A stretch of DNA of 48,063 nt from Myxococcota bacterium (lineage in GTDB: Bacteria > Myxococcota_A > Bradymonadia > UBA7976 > UBA1532): assembly GCA_023150895.1 (NCBI GenBank), contig JAKLJY010000057.1, positions 1-48,063 on the forward strand, given 5' to 3'. The translations under genes and the position numbers were made by a program. Each line of letters opens with the position of its first letter. The stretch's first letter is position 1. Below, piece by piece: positions 17,044 through 27,189 of the stretch. The notes under the pieces were generated by a model. The model worked only from the letters and a program-made list of their open reading frames with translations, was not told where the DNA came from and made no database searches.

Positions 17044-17558
17044 CGGTCTCAGCGCTCCGGGCGGCCTGGCAGGCGGAGCGGCGGGCGGCGCGACGGGTGG
17101 CGTGGGCGTTGCGTCTGTCGGCCATCGCGTTCGCCATCGCCTATCTCGCCACGGTGACGATCTTGCGGCGGCTGGACCCGTTCTTTCTGTTGCTGACGGC
17201 CGGAACGCTGATCTCGGGCGCGAGCCAGTTCGTTTTGATCGAGCGCTATCGCGTGCCGGCGTTCATCGCGCGCCTCGCCGCGACCGGGGCGGCCATCCCA
17301 TCGGCGGACCGGGCCGCAGCCGCGGCGCTCTGGCCCGAGGTGCGCGCCGTCGCCGGACGGGAGCTCGCGGCGCTGGCCCCGCGCCTCCTGAACGCCGACG
17401 AGATCGCGGCGCTGGAACTCGACGACGTCCTGGCCTGGGTCGCGGCCGCCAAACGGCCCGATTGGGCCGCCCGCGCACGGGTCTTCACGCCGGTCCTCGT
17501 GCTCGTTCTGGCGGGCATCGCCGCCGCGGCGGCACTGCGGCTGGGCGCCGGCGCCTGA
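17040..17558 (+). CDS. Membrane protein coupled to the RelA/SpoT-like gene
   Basis: A 172-aa protein starting at GTG 17040, overlapping the upstream stop by 4 bp. Two hydrophobic segments lie near the N-terminus (about 20-41, WALRLSAIAFAIAYLATVTI, and 46-64, FFLLLTAGTLISGASQFVL). They are followed by an Ala-rich soluble region of about 85 residues with acidic helices (LNADEIAALELDDVLAWVA) and a C-terminal segment (about 148-167, VFTPVLVLVLAGIAAAAAL). Three transmembrane helices are therefore likely. I do not recognise a family. The coupling suggests it anchors, senses for or protects against the upstream nucleotidyltransferase-like protein. Confidence 0.7.
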   Translation: MTVSALRAAWQAERRAARRVAWALRLSAIAFAIAYLATVTILRRLDPFFLLLTAGTLISGASQFVLIERYRVPAFIARLAATGAAIPSADRAAAAALWPEVRAVAGRELAALAPRLLNADEIAALELDDVLAWVAAAKRPDWAARARVFTPVLVLVLAGIAAAAALRLGAGA

Positions 17559-17575
17559 ACGACGCCCCCGGGGGC

Positions 17576-18562
17576 TCAGAACTGGTAGAAGAGCCCGCCG
17601 ACCGCCTGGATGACGCTGTGCGCCTGGGATGCGTTCTTGCCGCCCGCTGCCGTCGACCCGGTGTCGGTGCCGCCGGCGGTCTCGTCCATCATGTCGGCCG
17701 GCATCTCGCCCTCGGCCGGCGTCTGCGCCGAGGACGTCGACGCGGTGGCCACCTGCTTCGTCTCGTCGAGGGGGTCCGTGAAGCTGCGGGAGTAGCCGAC
17801 GCCGGCAAACACGCCGAACGAGTCGGTGACGTCGAACTCGGCGCCGAGCTGCGCCTTGAAACCCGCGTCGAAGGTGCTCGCGCCGGGGACCTCGGCCGTC
17901 TTGTTGAAGTTGCAGGTCTCGCTCAACTGGCCGGAGGCGTCGCCCGGGCAGACTTCGGGTGCGTTGAAGGTGGTGTCGATGGTCGTCGACCGTTCGGAGC
18001 CGGCCAGGATGCCGACGTAGAGGCCCGCGCTCAGGTACGGCCGGATGCTGCCGGCGGGGTAGTTGAGCCGAATGCCGATGGGAATCTCGATGTACGAGAA
18101 CGTGTCGTCGACCGTGACGACCTGGGTCTGGGTCGGCAGTTTGCTCTCGACCTCCGTCGAGTAGCCCTTGGTCGAATACCCGAGGCCGAACTCGACGTCC
18201 GCAAAGCTCGCGAGGTTGTAGAGCACCAGCAGACCGACGTTGAAGCCGGCGTTCATGTTCGTCTCGACACCGTCGACGCCGCCGAGCGACTCGCCCCCGA
18301 TGTTGGCGAAGTTACCGCCACCGGTGAGGCCGATCGTCCACTGGTACTCTTCTTCTTCCTCGTCGTTCTTCTTCGTCTCGCCGCGCTTCTTGGAGACCTT
18401 CTTCTTGGGCTGCGCGGTCTTGGCGGCGGGCTTCGACGCGGGCTTCGGGGCGGGTTTCGCCTCCGGTTTGGGCTTGGCGGCGGGGGCGGCCTCACCGACG
18501 CAGGGCACAGCGAGGCCGACGGCCGCAGTCAGAACGGAGAGAAGCGAGGCGTGACGCATCAT
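17576..18562 (-). CDS. Outer-membrane beta-barrel protein (porin-like)
   Basis: A 328-aa protein with a signal peptide (MMRHASLLSVLTAAVGLAVP...EAA) and a long Lys/Pro/Ala-rich periplasmic linker with an acidic cluster (NDEEEEEYQW). A barrel domain follows with alternating amphipathic strands such as TIGLTGGGNFANIGG, ADVEFGLGYSTKGYS and SIRPYLSAGLYVGIL, ending in the outer-membrane signature YQF. It resembles the OMP_b-brl_2 type seen in Bacteroidetes and deltaproteobacteria. The start follows AAGGAAG; ATG 18562 and ATG 18559 are adjacent and equally good. Near the end is an acidic and Ser/Thr loop (SAQTPAEGEMPADMMDETAG) likely to be surface exposed. It converges on the small membrane protein gene 17 bp away. 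Confidence 0.85.
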   Translation of the reverse strand: MMRHASLLSVLTAAVGLAVPCVGEAAPAAKPKPEAKPAPKPASKPAAKTAQPKKKVSKKRGETKKNDEEEEEYQWTIGLTGGGNFANIGGESLGGVDGVETNMNAGFNVGLLVLYNLASFADVEFGLGYSTKGYSTEVESKLPTQTQVVTVDDTFSYIEIPIGIRLNYPAGSIRPYLSAGLYVGILAGSERSTTIDTTFNAPEVCPGDASGQLSETCNFNKTAEVPGASTFDAGFKAQLGAEFDVTDSFGVFAGVGYSRSFTDPLDETKQVATASTSSAQTPAEGEMPADMMDETAGGTDTGSTAAGGKNASQAHSVIQAVGGLFYQF

Positions 18563-18605
18563 GGACTTCCTTCGGGCGGTCGACGACCGGGGCGGGCCGG
18601 GCCGT

Positions 18606-20642
<2,037 letters not shown>

Positions 20643-20763
20643 ACCGGACGTCGGGCCCGGGGACGTCTACCCGAGCCGAGCCCGCAGCATAAACTGACCC
20701 ACCCGTCACGCCCACAATCTTGCGCGCCGAAAGAACGGATGAAGGCCCACAGGAGACGACCCC

Positions 20764-21900
20764 GTGTTCGACGCCGCCAACCCACCCCGCATCCTGTACG
20801 TGGACGACGAGCCGTTCGTCTTGAACGCGTTTCGCCGGATCGTCCGACTGTCGGGCTTCGAGCCGGTGACGGTTTCGTCCCCGGAAGAGGCCCTGGCCTG
20901 GTTGGCGGCACATCCCGGCGAAGTCGAGGTGGTCTGCAGCGACTACCGCATGCCGGGCATGACCGGGCTCGAAATGCTCAGCCAGGTGCCGGCGCTGGCG
21001 CCGGGCGCGCTGCGCATCCTGATTACGGCGCACCATGACTTCGAGGTGGCCGTCGACGCGTTCCAGGTCGGCATCTACCGCCTCATCCCGAAGCCGTGGA
21101 AGCGCGAGCTGTTGATCGGCACGCTGACGGAGGCCGTCCAGAGCGTGCGGCTCGCCCGCGAAAACGAACGTCTGCACCGCCTGGTCGAGAAGCACGCCGC
21201 GGAGCTCGCCGAGCTCAACGGGTCCCTCGACCGTAAGCTCGCGCAGCGCACGGAGCAGGTCATCGGCAGTCTCATCACATGCCTCGACTACCGCGACGAA
21301 GAGACGATGGCGCACAGCAAACGCGTCAGCCTGTTCACCCGCCGGATCGCCGAGAGCATGGGCATCGACGATCCGGACCTCACGGACATCGAGTGGGGCG
21401 CGATGCTCCACGACGTCGGCAAGATCGGCGTGCCGGACCGCATCCTCCTCAAGCCCGGTCGGCTGACGCCGGAGGAGTGGGTGATCATGCGGCGCCACGC
21501 CAACATCGGTTACCACATGCTCGCCAAGATCGACTTCCTGGCGAAGGCCGCCCGGGTGGTCGGCGACCACCACGAGCGCTGGGACGGGAGCGGTTATCCG
21601 AAGGGCGTCGTCGGGGAGGACATCTACCTCGGGGCGCGCATCTTCGCGGTCGCGGACACCTTCGACGCCATCACGAGCGACCGCCCCTATCGCAAGGCGC
21701 AATCGGACGAGGCGGCGCGTCAGGAGATCGTGCGCGTGTCCGGGACGCAGCTCGATCCGCGCTGCGTGGCGGCGTTCCTGAACATCGACGAGTCGCACTG
21801 GCAGCTCATCCGCGAAGAGGCGAGGGCGTGGGCGGCGGCACAGACGACCACCGAGGACGCGCAGCCGGTCGCCAAGTCCGATTACCTGGTGGCGATCTGA
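20764..21900 (+). CDS. Response regulator with HD-GYP domain, probable c-di-GMP phosphodiesterase
   Basis: A 378-aa protein. The receiver domain (1-120) has acidic residues 15-16, phosphoacceptor Asp60 (CSDYRMPGMTG) and Lys110. A coiled-coil linker (about 128-160) leads to an HD-GYP domain with HDVGKIGVPDRIL (216-228) and HHERWDGSGYP (269-279). The HD pair and the GYP triad are intact, so hydrolysis of c-di-GMP, or of cGAMP-like dinucleotides, is likely under phosphorylation control. GTG 20764 is preceded by AGGAGA at 8 bp. No histidine kinase is adjacent. It is divergent from the PEGA kinase, with AT-containing DNA between them. Confidence 0.95.
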   Translation: MFDAANPPRILYVDDEPFVLNAFRRIVRLSGFEPVTVSSPEEALAWLAAHPGEVEVVCSDYRMPGMTGLEMLSQVPALAPGALRILITAHHDFEVAVDAFQVGIYRLIPKPWKRELLIGTLTEAVQSVRLARENERLHRLVEKHAAELAELNGSLDRKLAQRTEQVIGSLITCLDYRDEETMAHSKRVSLFTRRIAESMGIDDPDLTDIEWGAMLHDVGKIGVPDRILLKPGRLTPEEWVIMRRHANIGYHMLAKIDFLAKAARVVGDHHERWDGSGYPKGVVGEDIYLGARIFAVADTFDAITSDRPYRKAQSDEAARQEIVRVSGTQLDPRCVAAFLNIDESHWQLIREEARAWAAAQTTTEDAQPVAKSDYLVAI

Positions 21901-21969
21901 CGTCCCCGCGCAACGGGACGGGCGCGGGAAATCTGGCCGACCCCGGGACGGCCTGCTAGAACCGGCACC

Positions 21970-23943
21970 ATGCCGATGCAACTGGCCACCGTCCGCGATT
22001 CCCAGTCCGCCGAGTACGTCAAAGCGCTGGCACTGCGGGAAAAGAGCCCGGCCCGGGCGCTCGACCTCTGGCAGGCCGCGCTGGGACTCGACCCCGACTC
22101 CGTGACGCTGCTCGGACACGAGGCCCTGACCCTGCTCGACCTCGGTCGGCGCGCCGAAGTGGTCGAGCGGCTCGCGCAGGCGCTGCCCGCGCACCCGCGC
22201 CATCCCCACCTTCTGAACCTTTTCGGCGTCGCACTGTTCGAGCTCGGACACGCCCGGGACGCGCTGCGCATCTTCGAGCACCTCGCGAAGATCGACCCGG
22301 ACTACCCGCCCCTTTCGGGCAGCATTGCGAACGCCCGTGGGCGCCTCGACGCCTCGCGCCCCGCGAGTGCCCTCGTCCGGGACGCCATCGACCGCACGCT
22401 CGCCAACGCGGCGACGCGGCCGGCGCCGCGGCTCGCCTGCTGCATGATCGCCAAGAACGAGGCCGAGTTCATCGTCGGCGCGATCGAGTCCGTGAAGGGA
22501 CTCGCCGACGAGATCATCGTCGTCGACACCGGCTCGACGGACGACACCGTGGCGCTCGCACGCGCCGCCGGCGCCCGGGTCGAGTTCTTCCCCTGGGTCG
22601 GTGACTTCTCGGCGGCCCGAAACGCGTCGATCGCCTACGCCACGGCGGACTGGATCCTGTGCCTCGACGCCGACGAACGGCTGCAGAAGGGGTCGTTCTC
22701 GGCCGTTCGGGCGGTGATGGAAGAAGGGGGCGATCCCCACCGAGTCGTCTGCGTCCGCATCCTGAACTACACCCGCGAGGGCAAGTTCATGAGCGACGGC
22801 TTCAGCGGACGCCTCTTCCAGAACGTGCCCACGATGCGCTTCTTCGGGCGAGTGCACGAGGAGGTCGGCGGTGATCGCAGCGACGTCTCGACCGACTACC
22901 GGCTCGACGTGACGTTCGACCACTACGGCGCCGACCCCGGCGTCATGCGGGAGAAAGCCAAGGACGCCCGCAACATCGAGCTTCTGGAAGCTCGGCTCAA
23001 GGAGAAGCCCGACGACCTGCTGACGTGGTTCTACCTCGGGTCGCAGCACGGCATTGGCGGTCGCTCCGACGCCGCGACCCGCGCTTTCGGCCGCGTCGTC
23101 GATCTCTTCGAGCGCAACCCCGCGGCCTACGGCATGGTGATTCGAAACCTGCCGGTCCCGTTCAGCTACGTCGGGCACGTCCGGGGGCTCATCGAGGCCA
23201 ACCGGGCGGCGCAAGCGCTCGAGGTCGGCAACCGCGGTCTCGCGCGTTTCCCGGACAATCCGGATCTCTGGTATCACACTGCATTTGCGTACATTCAGCT
23301 TCACAACTACGCCGATGCGCGGCGGTACCTCGAGAAGGCGCTCGAGGTCGAGCCGACCGGGTACGCCGTCATCGGGATGCGCAACCACAGCATCAAGGCC
23401 TGGCGAGCCGAGAAGCTCCTGGCCGATCTGGCCTATGAAGAAGGCGAGAGCCGGCGCGCCTATGACCTGTACCTGAAGGTGGCCGACCGCCTGCCCGAAG
23501 GACACGAGGACCGTGTCGCGACCGCCGCGCGCCTCGTCGAACTCTCGTGCGAGCACAAGGACTGGTCCAACGTCCGTCGGTTGACGGAGGCGTACCTGAA
23601 GCTGCGGCCGACCGAGTACGGCGTCGGTCTCCAGGTCGCGCGGCTGCTGAGGGACCAGCAAGGTCTTCAGGCGTGTTACGACCTGCTCGTCGGGCTGGTC
23701 GATGCGGTGCCCGCGCTCGCGAACGAGGCCGACATCGTGCTCGCCATCGGCCAGGTGGCCGAAGAGGCCGGTGAGGACCAGGAGGCCCTCCGGTGGTACG
23801 AGCGGGTCATGGAACTCGGCGCGGCCACGCCGCCCTTCCTGACGAACCTCGCCCAGCTTCTCATTCGGAATGGCATGACGGACGCCGCGGCCGAGGTTCT
23901 CCGCGCCGTGAGAGCACAGATCACGCGCCCCGACCGGGGCTGA
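21970..23943 (+). CDS. Family 2 glycosyltransferase with TPR repeats
   Basis: A 657-aa protein. TPR-like helices (LWQAALGLDPDSVTLLGHEA, LFGVALFELGHARDALRIFE) precede a GT-A domain beginning CMIAKNEAEFI (about 157) with VVDTGSTDD and the LCLDADERL metal-binding motif. The region PTMRFFGRVHEEV follows. More TPR repeats fill the C-terminal 330 residues. No membrane segment is evident. This is the layout of tetratricopeptide/GT2 proteins that glycosylate cell-surface or secreted polymers, although the acceptor is unknown. It is the first gene of a same-strand run with the radical SAM and PilZ-HTH genes. Confidence 0.92.
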   Translation: MPMQLATVRDSQSAEYVKALALREKSPARALDLWQAALGLDPDSVTLLGHEALTLLDLGRRAEVVERLAQALPAHPRHPHLLNLFGVALFELGHARDALRIFEHLAKIDPDYPPLSGSIANARGRLDASRPASALVRDAIDRTLANAATRPAPRLACCMIAKNEAEFIVGAIESVKGLADEIIVVDTGSTDDTVALARAAGARVEFFPWVGDFSAARNASIAYATADWILCLDADERLQKGSFSAVRAVMEEGGDPHRVVCVRILNYTREGKFMSDGFSGRLFQNVPTMRFFGRVHEEVGGDRSDVSTDYRLDVTFDHYGADPGVMREKAKDARNIELLEARLKEKPDDLLTWFYLGSQHGIGGRSDAATRAFGRVVDLFERNPAAYGMVIRNLPVPFSYVGHVRGLIEANRAAQALEVGNRGLARFPDNPDLWYHTAFAYIQLHNYADARRYLEKALEVEPTGYAVIGMRNHSIKAWRAEKLLADLAYEEGESRRAYDLYLKVADRLPEGHEDRVATAARLVELSCEHKDWSNVRRLTEAYLKLRPTEYGVGLQVARLLRDQQGLQACYDLLVGLVDAVPALANEADIVLAIGQVAEEAGEDQEALRWYERVMELGAATPPFLTNLAQLLIRNGMTDAAAEVLRAVRAQITRPDRG

Positions 23944-24036
23944 CGCACGGGTGGTTCGGCCCGGGCAAACGGGCTACCCTCTTGCGCCGAGTCCGCACGT
24001 ACCCACATATTGCGGCTCGCTCACAGGGAGTGACAG

Positions 24037-25308
24037 ATGTCGATCCTCGAACGCCTCGCCGAGAACCACCCGCAGACCCCGGCGGCCGCTCGGCTCAAGG
24101 CCGCGCTGCTCTTCCACGGCGTCGCCTACGACCCCTGCCTCGGCCGTGCCGGCGAGTGGGCGTTCCCGAGCCACATGCCGTTCGTCTTGCAGCCGGGTGA
24201 GCCCCTGCACGAGGGGCAGAACAAGTTCTACACACCGCAGCTCGTCCGGTTTCCGGACGACACGCAGGTCCGCCTTCGCATCAAGCGCGACAGTCGCTTC
24301 CGGATCGTCGACGGTGACGCGCCGCGACAGTTCACGCTGCTCGAAGACGGCCGGCCGGTCACATCGTTGACGTTCGAGCCGAAGCTGCCCTGGGCCGAGG
24401 CGCTGACGCACGACGGCACCCCGATGCGCTCGAGCGGCCTCGTCCAGCACGGCGACATGCTGGTGCTCAACGTCGCCCCCGGGTGCGAGTACTTCGTCGT
24501 TCCCAAGGTCGGCCTGGCCGGCAAGACGGACAACCTGAGCTGCACGTTCTGTCTGTACGGTGTCCCTGATCAGCGCATGGACGCGCTCGGCCAGCGCCTC
24601 TACGAGGCCGAATTGCCGCAGCGCACCCTCGATCGCGTCGCCGAAGCCTGCCAGCACCCCGAGACGCACTCGCGCCACCTGTACCTGGTCGGTGGCAGCA
24701 TGCTCGACATGGCGGCGGAGGGTGAGCGGTACCTGCAAATCGCCCGCAGCCTCGCCGAGCGAGGCCTCACGGAGCGCTACTACGTCGCGTGTGGATCGGG
24801 CGCCATCGAGCGCCGCCACATGGTCGCCATGAAGGACGCCGGCGTTCGGGGCGCCTGCTTCAACCTCGAGGTCTGGGATCCGGCGCAGTTCGCCCGGATC
24901 TGCCCGGGCAAGCACAAGACGGTCGGTCGGGACCGCTGGCTGGCCGCCCTGGAAGAGGCCGTCGACGTTTTCGGTCCCGGGAATGTCATGTCGGCCTTCG
25001 TCGGCGGGGCGGAACTCGAGGGCGAGGGGGCGTTCGAAGACCCCGAGGCCGCCCTCGAAAGCAACCTCGCAGGCGCCGAGTACCTGATTCCGCGAGGCAT
25101 CGTGCCGACCTGGTCCATCTTCTGGAAGGTCACCGGCAAGGCACGCGGCGAAGAGTCCTTCTACACGCTCGATCTCTTCCTGCGCCTCAACGAGGCCACG
25201 GCGGCCATTCGGGCCCGGACGGGCCGCTTCACCAATCCCGAGTTCTTCTGCCGTCGCTGCGCGTACATGGAGATGGAACCGGATTTCGACTTCGCGCGCG
25301 CAATGTAA
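24037..25308 (+). CDS. Atypical radical SAM-like protein
   Basis: A 423-aa protein, started at ATG 24037 behind AGGGAG. The central and C-terminal parts read like a radical SAM TIM barrel: LYLVGGSMLD, a GSGAIERRHMVAMKDAGV helix, FNLEVWDPAQFARICPGK and VMSAFVGGAELEGEG. The cluster motif is odd: NLSCTFCLYG gives C-x2-C (169, 172), but no Cys lies three residues upstream. The nearest earlier Cys is 150 (PGCEY), giving C-x18-C-x2-C. A second C-x2-C (FFCRRCAYMEME, 405-408) sits near the C-terminus and could be an auxiliary or zinc site. The first 140 residues form an unfamiliar beta-rich domain. The substrate is unknown; a BioB/PylB-like reaction class is conceivable. Confidence 0.7.
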   Translation: MSILERLAENHPQTPAAARLKAALLFHGVAYDPCLGRAGEWAFPSHMPFVLQPGEPLHEGQNKFYTPQLVRFPDDTQVRLRIKRDSRFRIVDGDAPRQFTLLEDGRPVTSLTFEPKLPWAEALTHDGTPMRSSGLVQHGDMLVLNVAPGCEYFVVPKVGLAGKTDNLSCTFCLYGVPDQRMDALGQRLYEAELPQRTLDRVAEACQHPETHSRHLYLVGGSMLDMAAEGERYLQIARSLAERGLTERYYVACGSGAIERRHMVAMKDAGVRGACFNLEVWDPAQFARICPGKHKTVGRDRWLAALEEAVDVFGPGNVMSAFVGGAELEGEGAFEDPEAALESNLAGAEYLIPRGIVPTWSIFWKVTGKARGEESFYTLDLFLRLNEATAAIRARTGRFTNPEFFCRRCAYMEMEPDFDFARAM

Positions 25309-25380
25309 TCTTCTTTATTTTGTTGCGTTTCGTTATCTTGGTCGGGTGGCCGGCGTGAACGCAGCAATCCGGGGGAACCC

Positions 25381-26001
25381 ATGCAGGTGACCAACAGTCA
25401 GACCAGAGCGACGGTGATGACCACGGGGCAGGTCGCCCGGGTGTTCAGCGTGAACATCAACACGGTCATCAAGTGGTTCGACGAGGGCAAGCTCGCCGGG
25501 TTCCGCCTCCCGCGCTCCAACGAGCGCCGCATCTACCGGGAGAGCGTCCTGACGTTCATGAAGGAGCACGGCATTGCCGACGAGCTCCTGCGCAACTTCG
25601 AGGACACCCACAAGGCCCGCCGCAAAGGCCGCAAGCCGGGGAGCGCAAGCGCGGGCGCCGGCACCTCGGCGGCCGCGTCGGGGGCCGAGCTGCGGATCTT
25701 CCCCCGGAAACCCGTCGAGCTGCGGGCGCACATCCAGAGCGGCCTCGAGGCCGAGGACACGCCCGTCGTCGTCCGCAACCTCAGCCTCGGTGGCGCCTTC
25801 GTGACCGGGTTCTCGTCCTCGCGACGTCTCATCCCGGAAGAATTCCGCCTGATCGTCGACGGGACCGACGGCGCGCCCCACCTCGACACGACCTGCGAGG
25901 TCGTTCACGTCCGCCGGACCGACGACCAGGGGCTCACGCTCGGCTGTCGGTTCACTCGGGTCGATCCCCGCACCCTCCAGAGCTACCTCGCGTCGATCTG
26001 A
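25381..26001 (+). CDS. HTH-PilZ fusion, possible c-di-GMP-responsive transcription factor
   Basis: A 206-aa protein in two parts. Residues 13-64 look like an excisionase/BldC-type helix-turn-helix (TTGQVARVFSVNINTVIKWF, then GFRLPRSNERRIYRESVL). After a basic, Gly/Ser/Ala-rich linker (75-103), residues 104-206 form a PilZ domain with both c-di-GMP ligand motifs: RxxxR as RIFPR (105-109) and [D/N]xSxxG as NLSLGG (133-138). I infer a DNA-binding protein gated by c-di-GMP, in which binding would change contacts of the HTH. The upstream 70 bp are AT-rich (25310-25340) and probably contain its promoter. It is downstream of the radical SAM gene and upstream of folD. Confidence 0.85.
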   Translation: MQVTNSQTRATVMTTGQVARVFSVNINTVIKWFDEGKLAGFRLPRSNERRIYRESVLTFMKEHGIADELLRNFEDTHKARRKGRKPGSASAGAGTSAAASGAELRIFPRKPVELRAHIQSGLEAEDTPVVVRNLSLGGAFVTGFSSSRRLIPEEFRLIVDGTDGAPHLDTTCEVVHVRRTDDQGLTLGCRFTRVDPRTLQSYLASI

Positions 26002-26052
26002 GCCCCGGTCGACGTCGCCCCAAGGCGCTTGCGGCGCCCTCCAGGTCTTGCC

Positions 26053-26919
26053 ATGCCCGCCCAGCTCATCGATGGAAAAGCCGTCGCCGCCCTCGTCCGC
26101 GCGGAGGTGTCCGAGCGCGTTCGCCGTCTCGTCGCGCGGGGCCGCGCCCCGGGTCTGACCGTCGTCCTCGCCGGCGACGACCCGGCCTCCGCGACGTACG
26201 TCCGCAACAAGGAGAAGGCGGCCCGGGAGTGCGGCATCCGCGGTGAGACGCTCCGGTTCCCTGCGGACGTCGACGCAGCCACGCTCGAGGCGGCGCTCGA
26301 CCGTCTCAACGCCGATCCCGAGGTCGACGGCATCCTCGTTCAACTCCCGCTTCCCCCGGGGATCTCTGCCGAGGATGCGCGCCGACTCCAGCGCCGCATC
26401 GCGCCCGAGAAGGATGTCGACGGCTTCCTGCCGCAGAGCCAGGGCCTGCTGATGCTCGGGGAGCCCGGCTTCGTCCCGTGCACACCCGCCGGATGCATGC
26501 GCCTCCTCGCCCACGCCGGTATCTCGCCGCGGGGTCGGCACGCCGTCGTCATCGGGCGCTCGAACATCGTGGGCAAACCCATGGCGCAGTTGCTCCTCGC
26601 GGCCGATGCGACCGTGACGATCTGTCACAGCCGGACGCCGGACCTGCCTGCCGTCGTGCGGGGCGCCGACATCGTGGTCGCCGCGGTGGGTCGGCCCGAG
26701 CTCGTCCGCGGAGACTGGCTCAAGCCGGGCGCGGTGGTGCTCGACGTCGGCATCAACCGGACGCCGGAGGGCAAGCTGGTGGGGGACGTGTGTTTCTCCG
26801 AAGCCTGCGAGGTCGCCGCGGCCGTGACACCCGTCCCGGGGGGCGTCGGACCCATGACCATCGCGTGCCTGCTCGAGAACGTGTGCGTGGCGGCCGAGCG
26901 GCGTCTCGGAATCGCCTGA
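26053..26919 (+). CDS. folD: Bifunctional methylenetetrahydrofolate dehydrogenase/cyclohydrolase
   Basis: Converts 5,10-methylene-THF via 5,10-methenyl-THF to 10-formyl-THF with NADP+. At 288 aa it equals E. coli FolD. Signatures are the folate motif [14 protein letters not shown] (with catalytic Lys), [16 protein letters not shown], the [11 protein letters not shown] motif, the GRSNIVGKP cofactor loop and [12 protein letters not shown] near the end. ATG 26053 gives the family start; an upstream in-frame ATG adds 8 residues. It sits in front of gcvT and gcvH, in keeping with the glycine cleavage system making methylene-THF. Confidence 0.97.
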   Translation: MPAQLIDGKAVAALVRAEVSERVRRLVARGRAPGLTVVLAGDDPASATYVRNKEKAARECGIRGETLRFPADVDAATLEAALDRLNADPEVDGILVQLPLPPGISAEDARRLQRRIAPEKDVDGFLPQSQGLLMLGEPGFVPCTPAGCMRLLAHAGISPRGRHAVVIGRSNIVGKPMAQLLLAADATVTICHSRTPDLPAVVRGADIVVAAVGRPELVRGDWLKPGAVVLDVGINRTPEGKLVGDVCFSEACEVAAAVTPVPGGVGPMTIACLLENVCVAAERRLGIA

Positions 26920-27189
26920 GCCCGACCGGCTCCGGGGGTGGCCGAGCGGTGATCGGCGACGGCGAACGCGGGGGCGGTGCGAGCGGTTCACGCGGGCGCC
27001 GGGCGCGAACGGGGCCGTGCGGGCGCCCCGCCTCGCCTCGCGTCTGACCCCGCGCAAGCCGAGCGCAATCGACACCGTTGTTCCGTTTTACGGGACCCGG
27101 AAAAGGGATAAAGTCCGGCCGTCTTCGCTCGCCGCTGCGCCGCCTTCCGACGGGTGCGGCGGGCGACCCCGACCTCGTCCGGAGGCACC
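26920..27189. other. 270-bp intergenic region between folD and gcvT
   Basis: No ORF with coding character, no convincing tRNA and no glycine riboswitch core is visible. An AT-richer stretch at 27078-27113 (TTGTTCCGTTTTACGG then GGATAAAG) may contain the gcvT promoter, but I cannot place -35 and -10 boxes with normal spacing. Confidence 0.5.
27181..27185 (+). promoter_or_regulatory. Ribosome binding site that fixes the gcvT start
   Basis: GGAGG sits 4 bp before GTG 27190. This favours the GTG over a start further upstream at 27154 and gives a protein of the usual GcvT length. Confidence 0.6.

Noticed and set aside
17564-17575. GCCCCCGGGGGC palindrome between convergent genes as a terminator
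   Set aside because: It has no loop of its own and no T-tract; it may be chance in GC-rich DNA.
20688-20717. Kinase promoter with TTGTGG and TTTATG on the minus strand
   Set aside because: Each box matches consensus at only about three of six positions, and the 18-bp spacer is not decisive.
26930-27010. tRNA-like words (GGTGGCCGAGCGGT) in the folD-gcvT gap
   Set aside because: It resembles the D-arm of a tRNA-Ser/Leu, but no anticodon stem, T-arm or acceptor stem pairs around it.
26920-27189. Glycine riboswitch ahead of gcvT
   Set aside because: The position is right, but the conserved core sequences of the glycine aptamer are not present.
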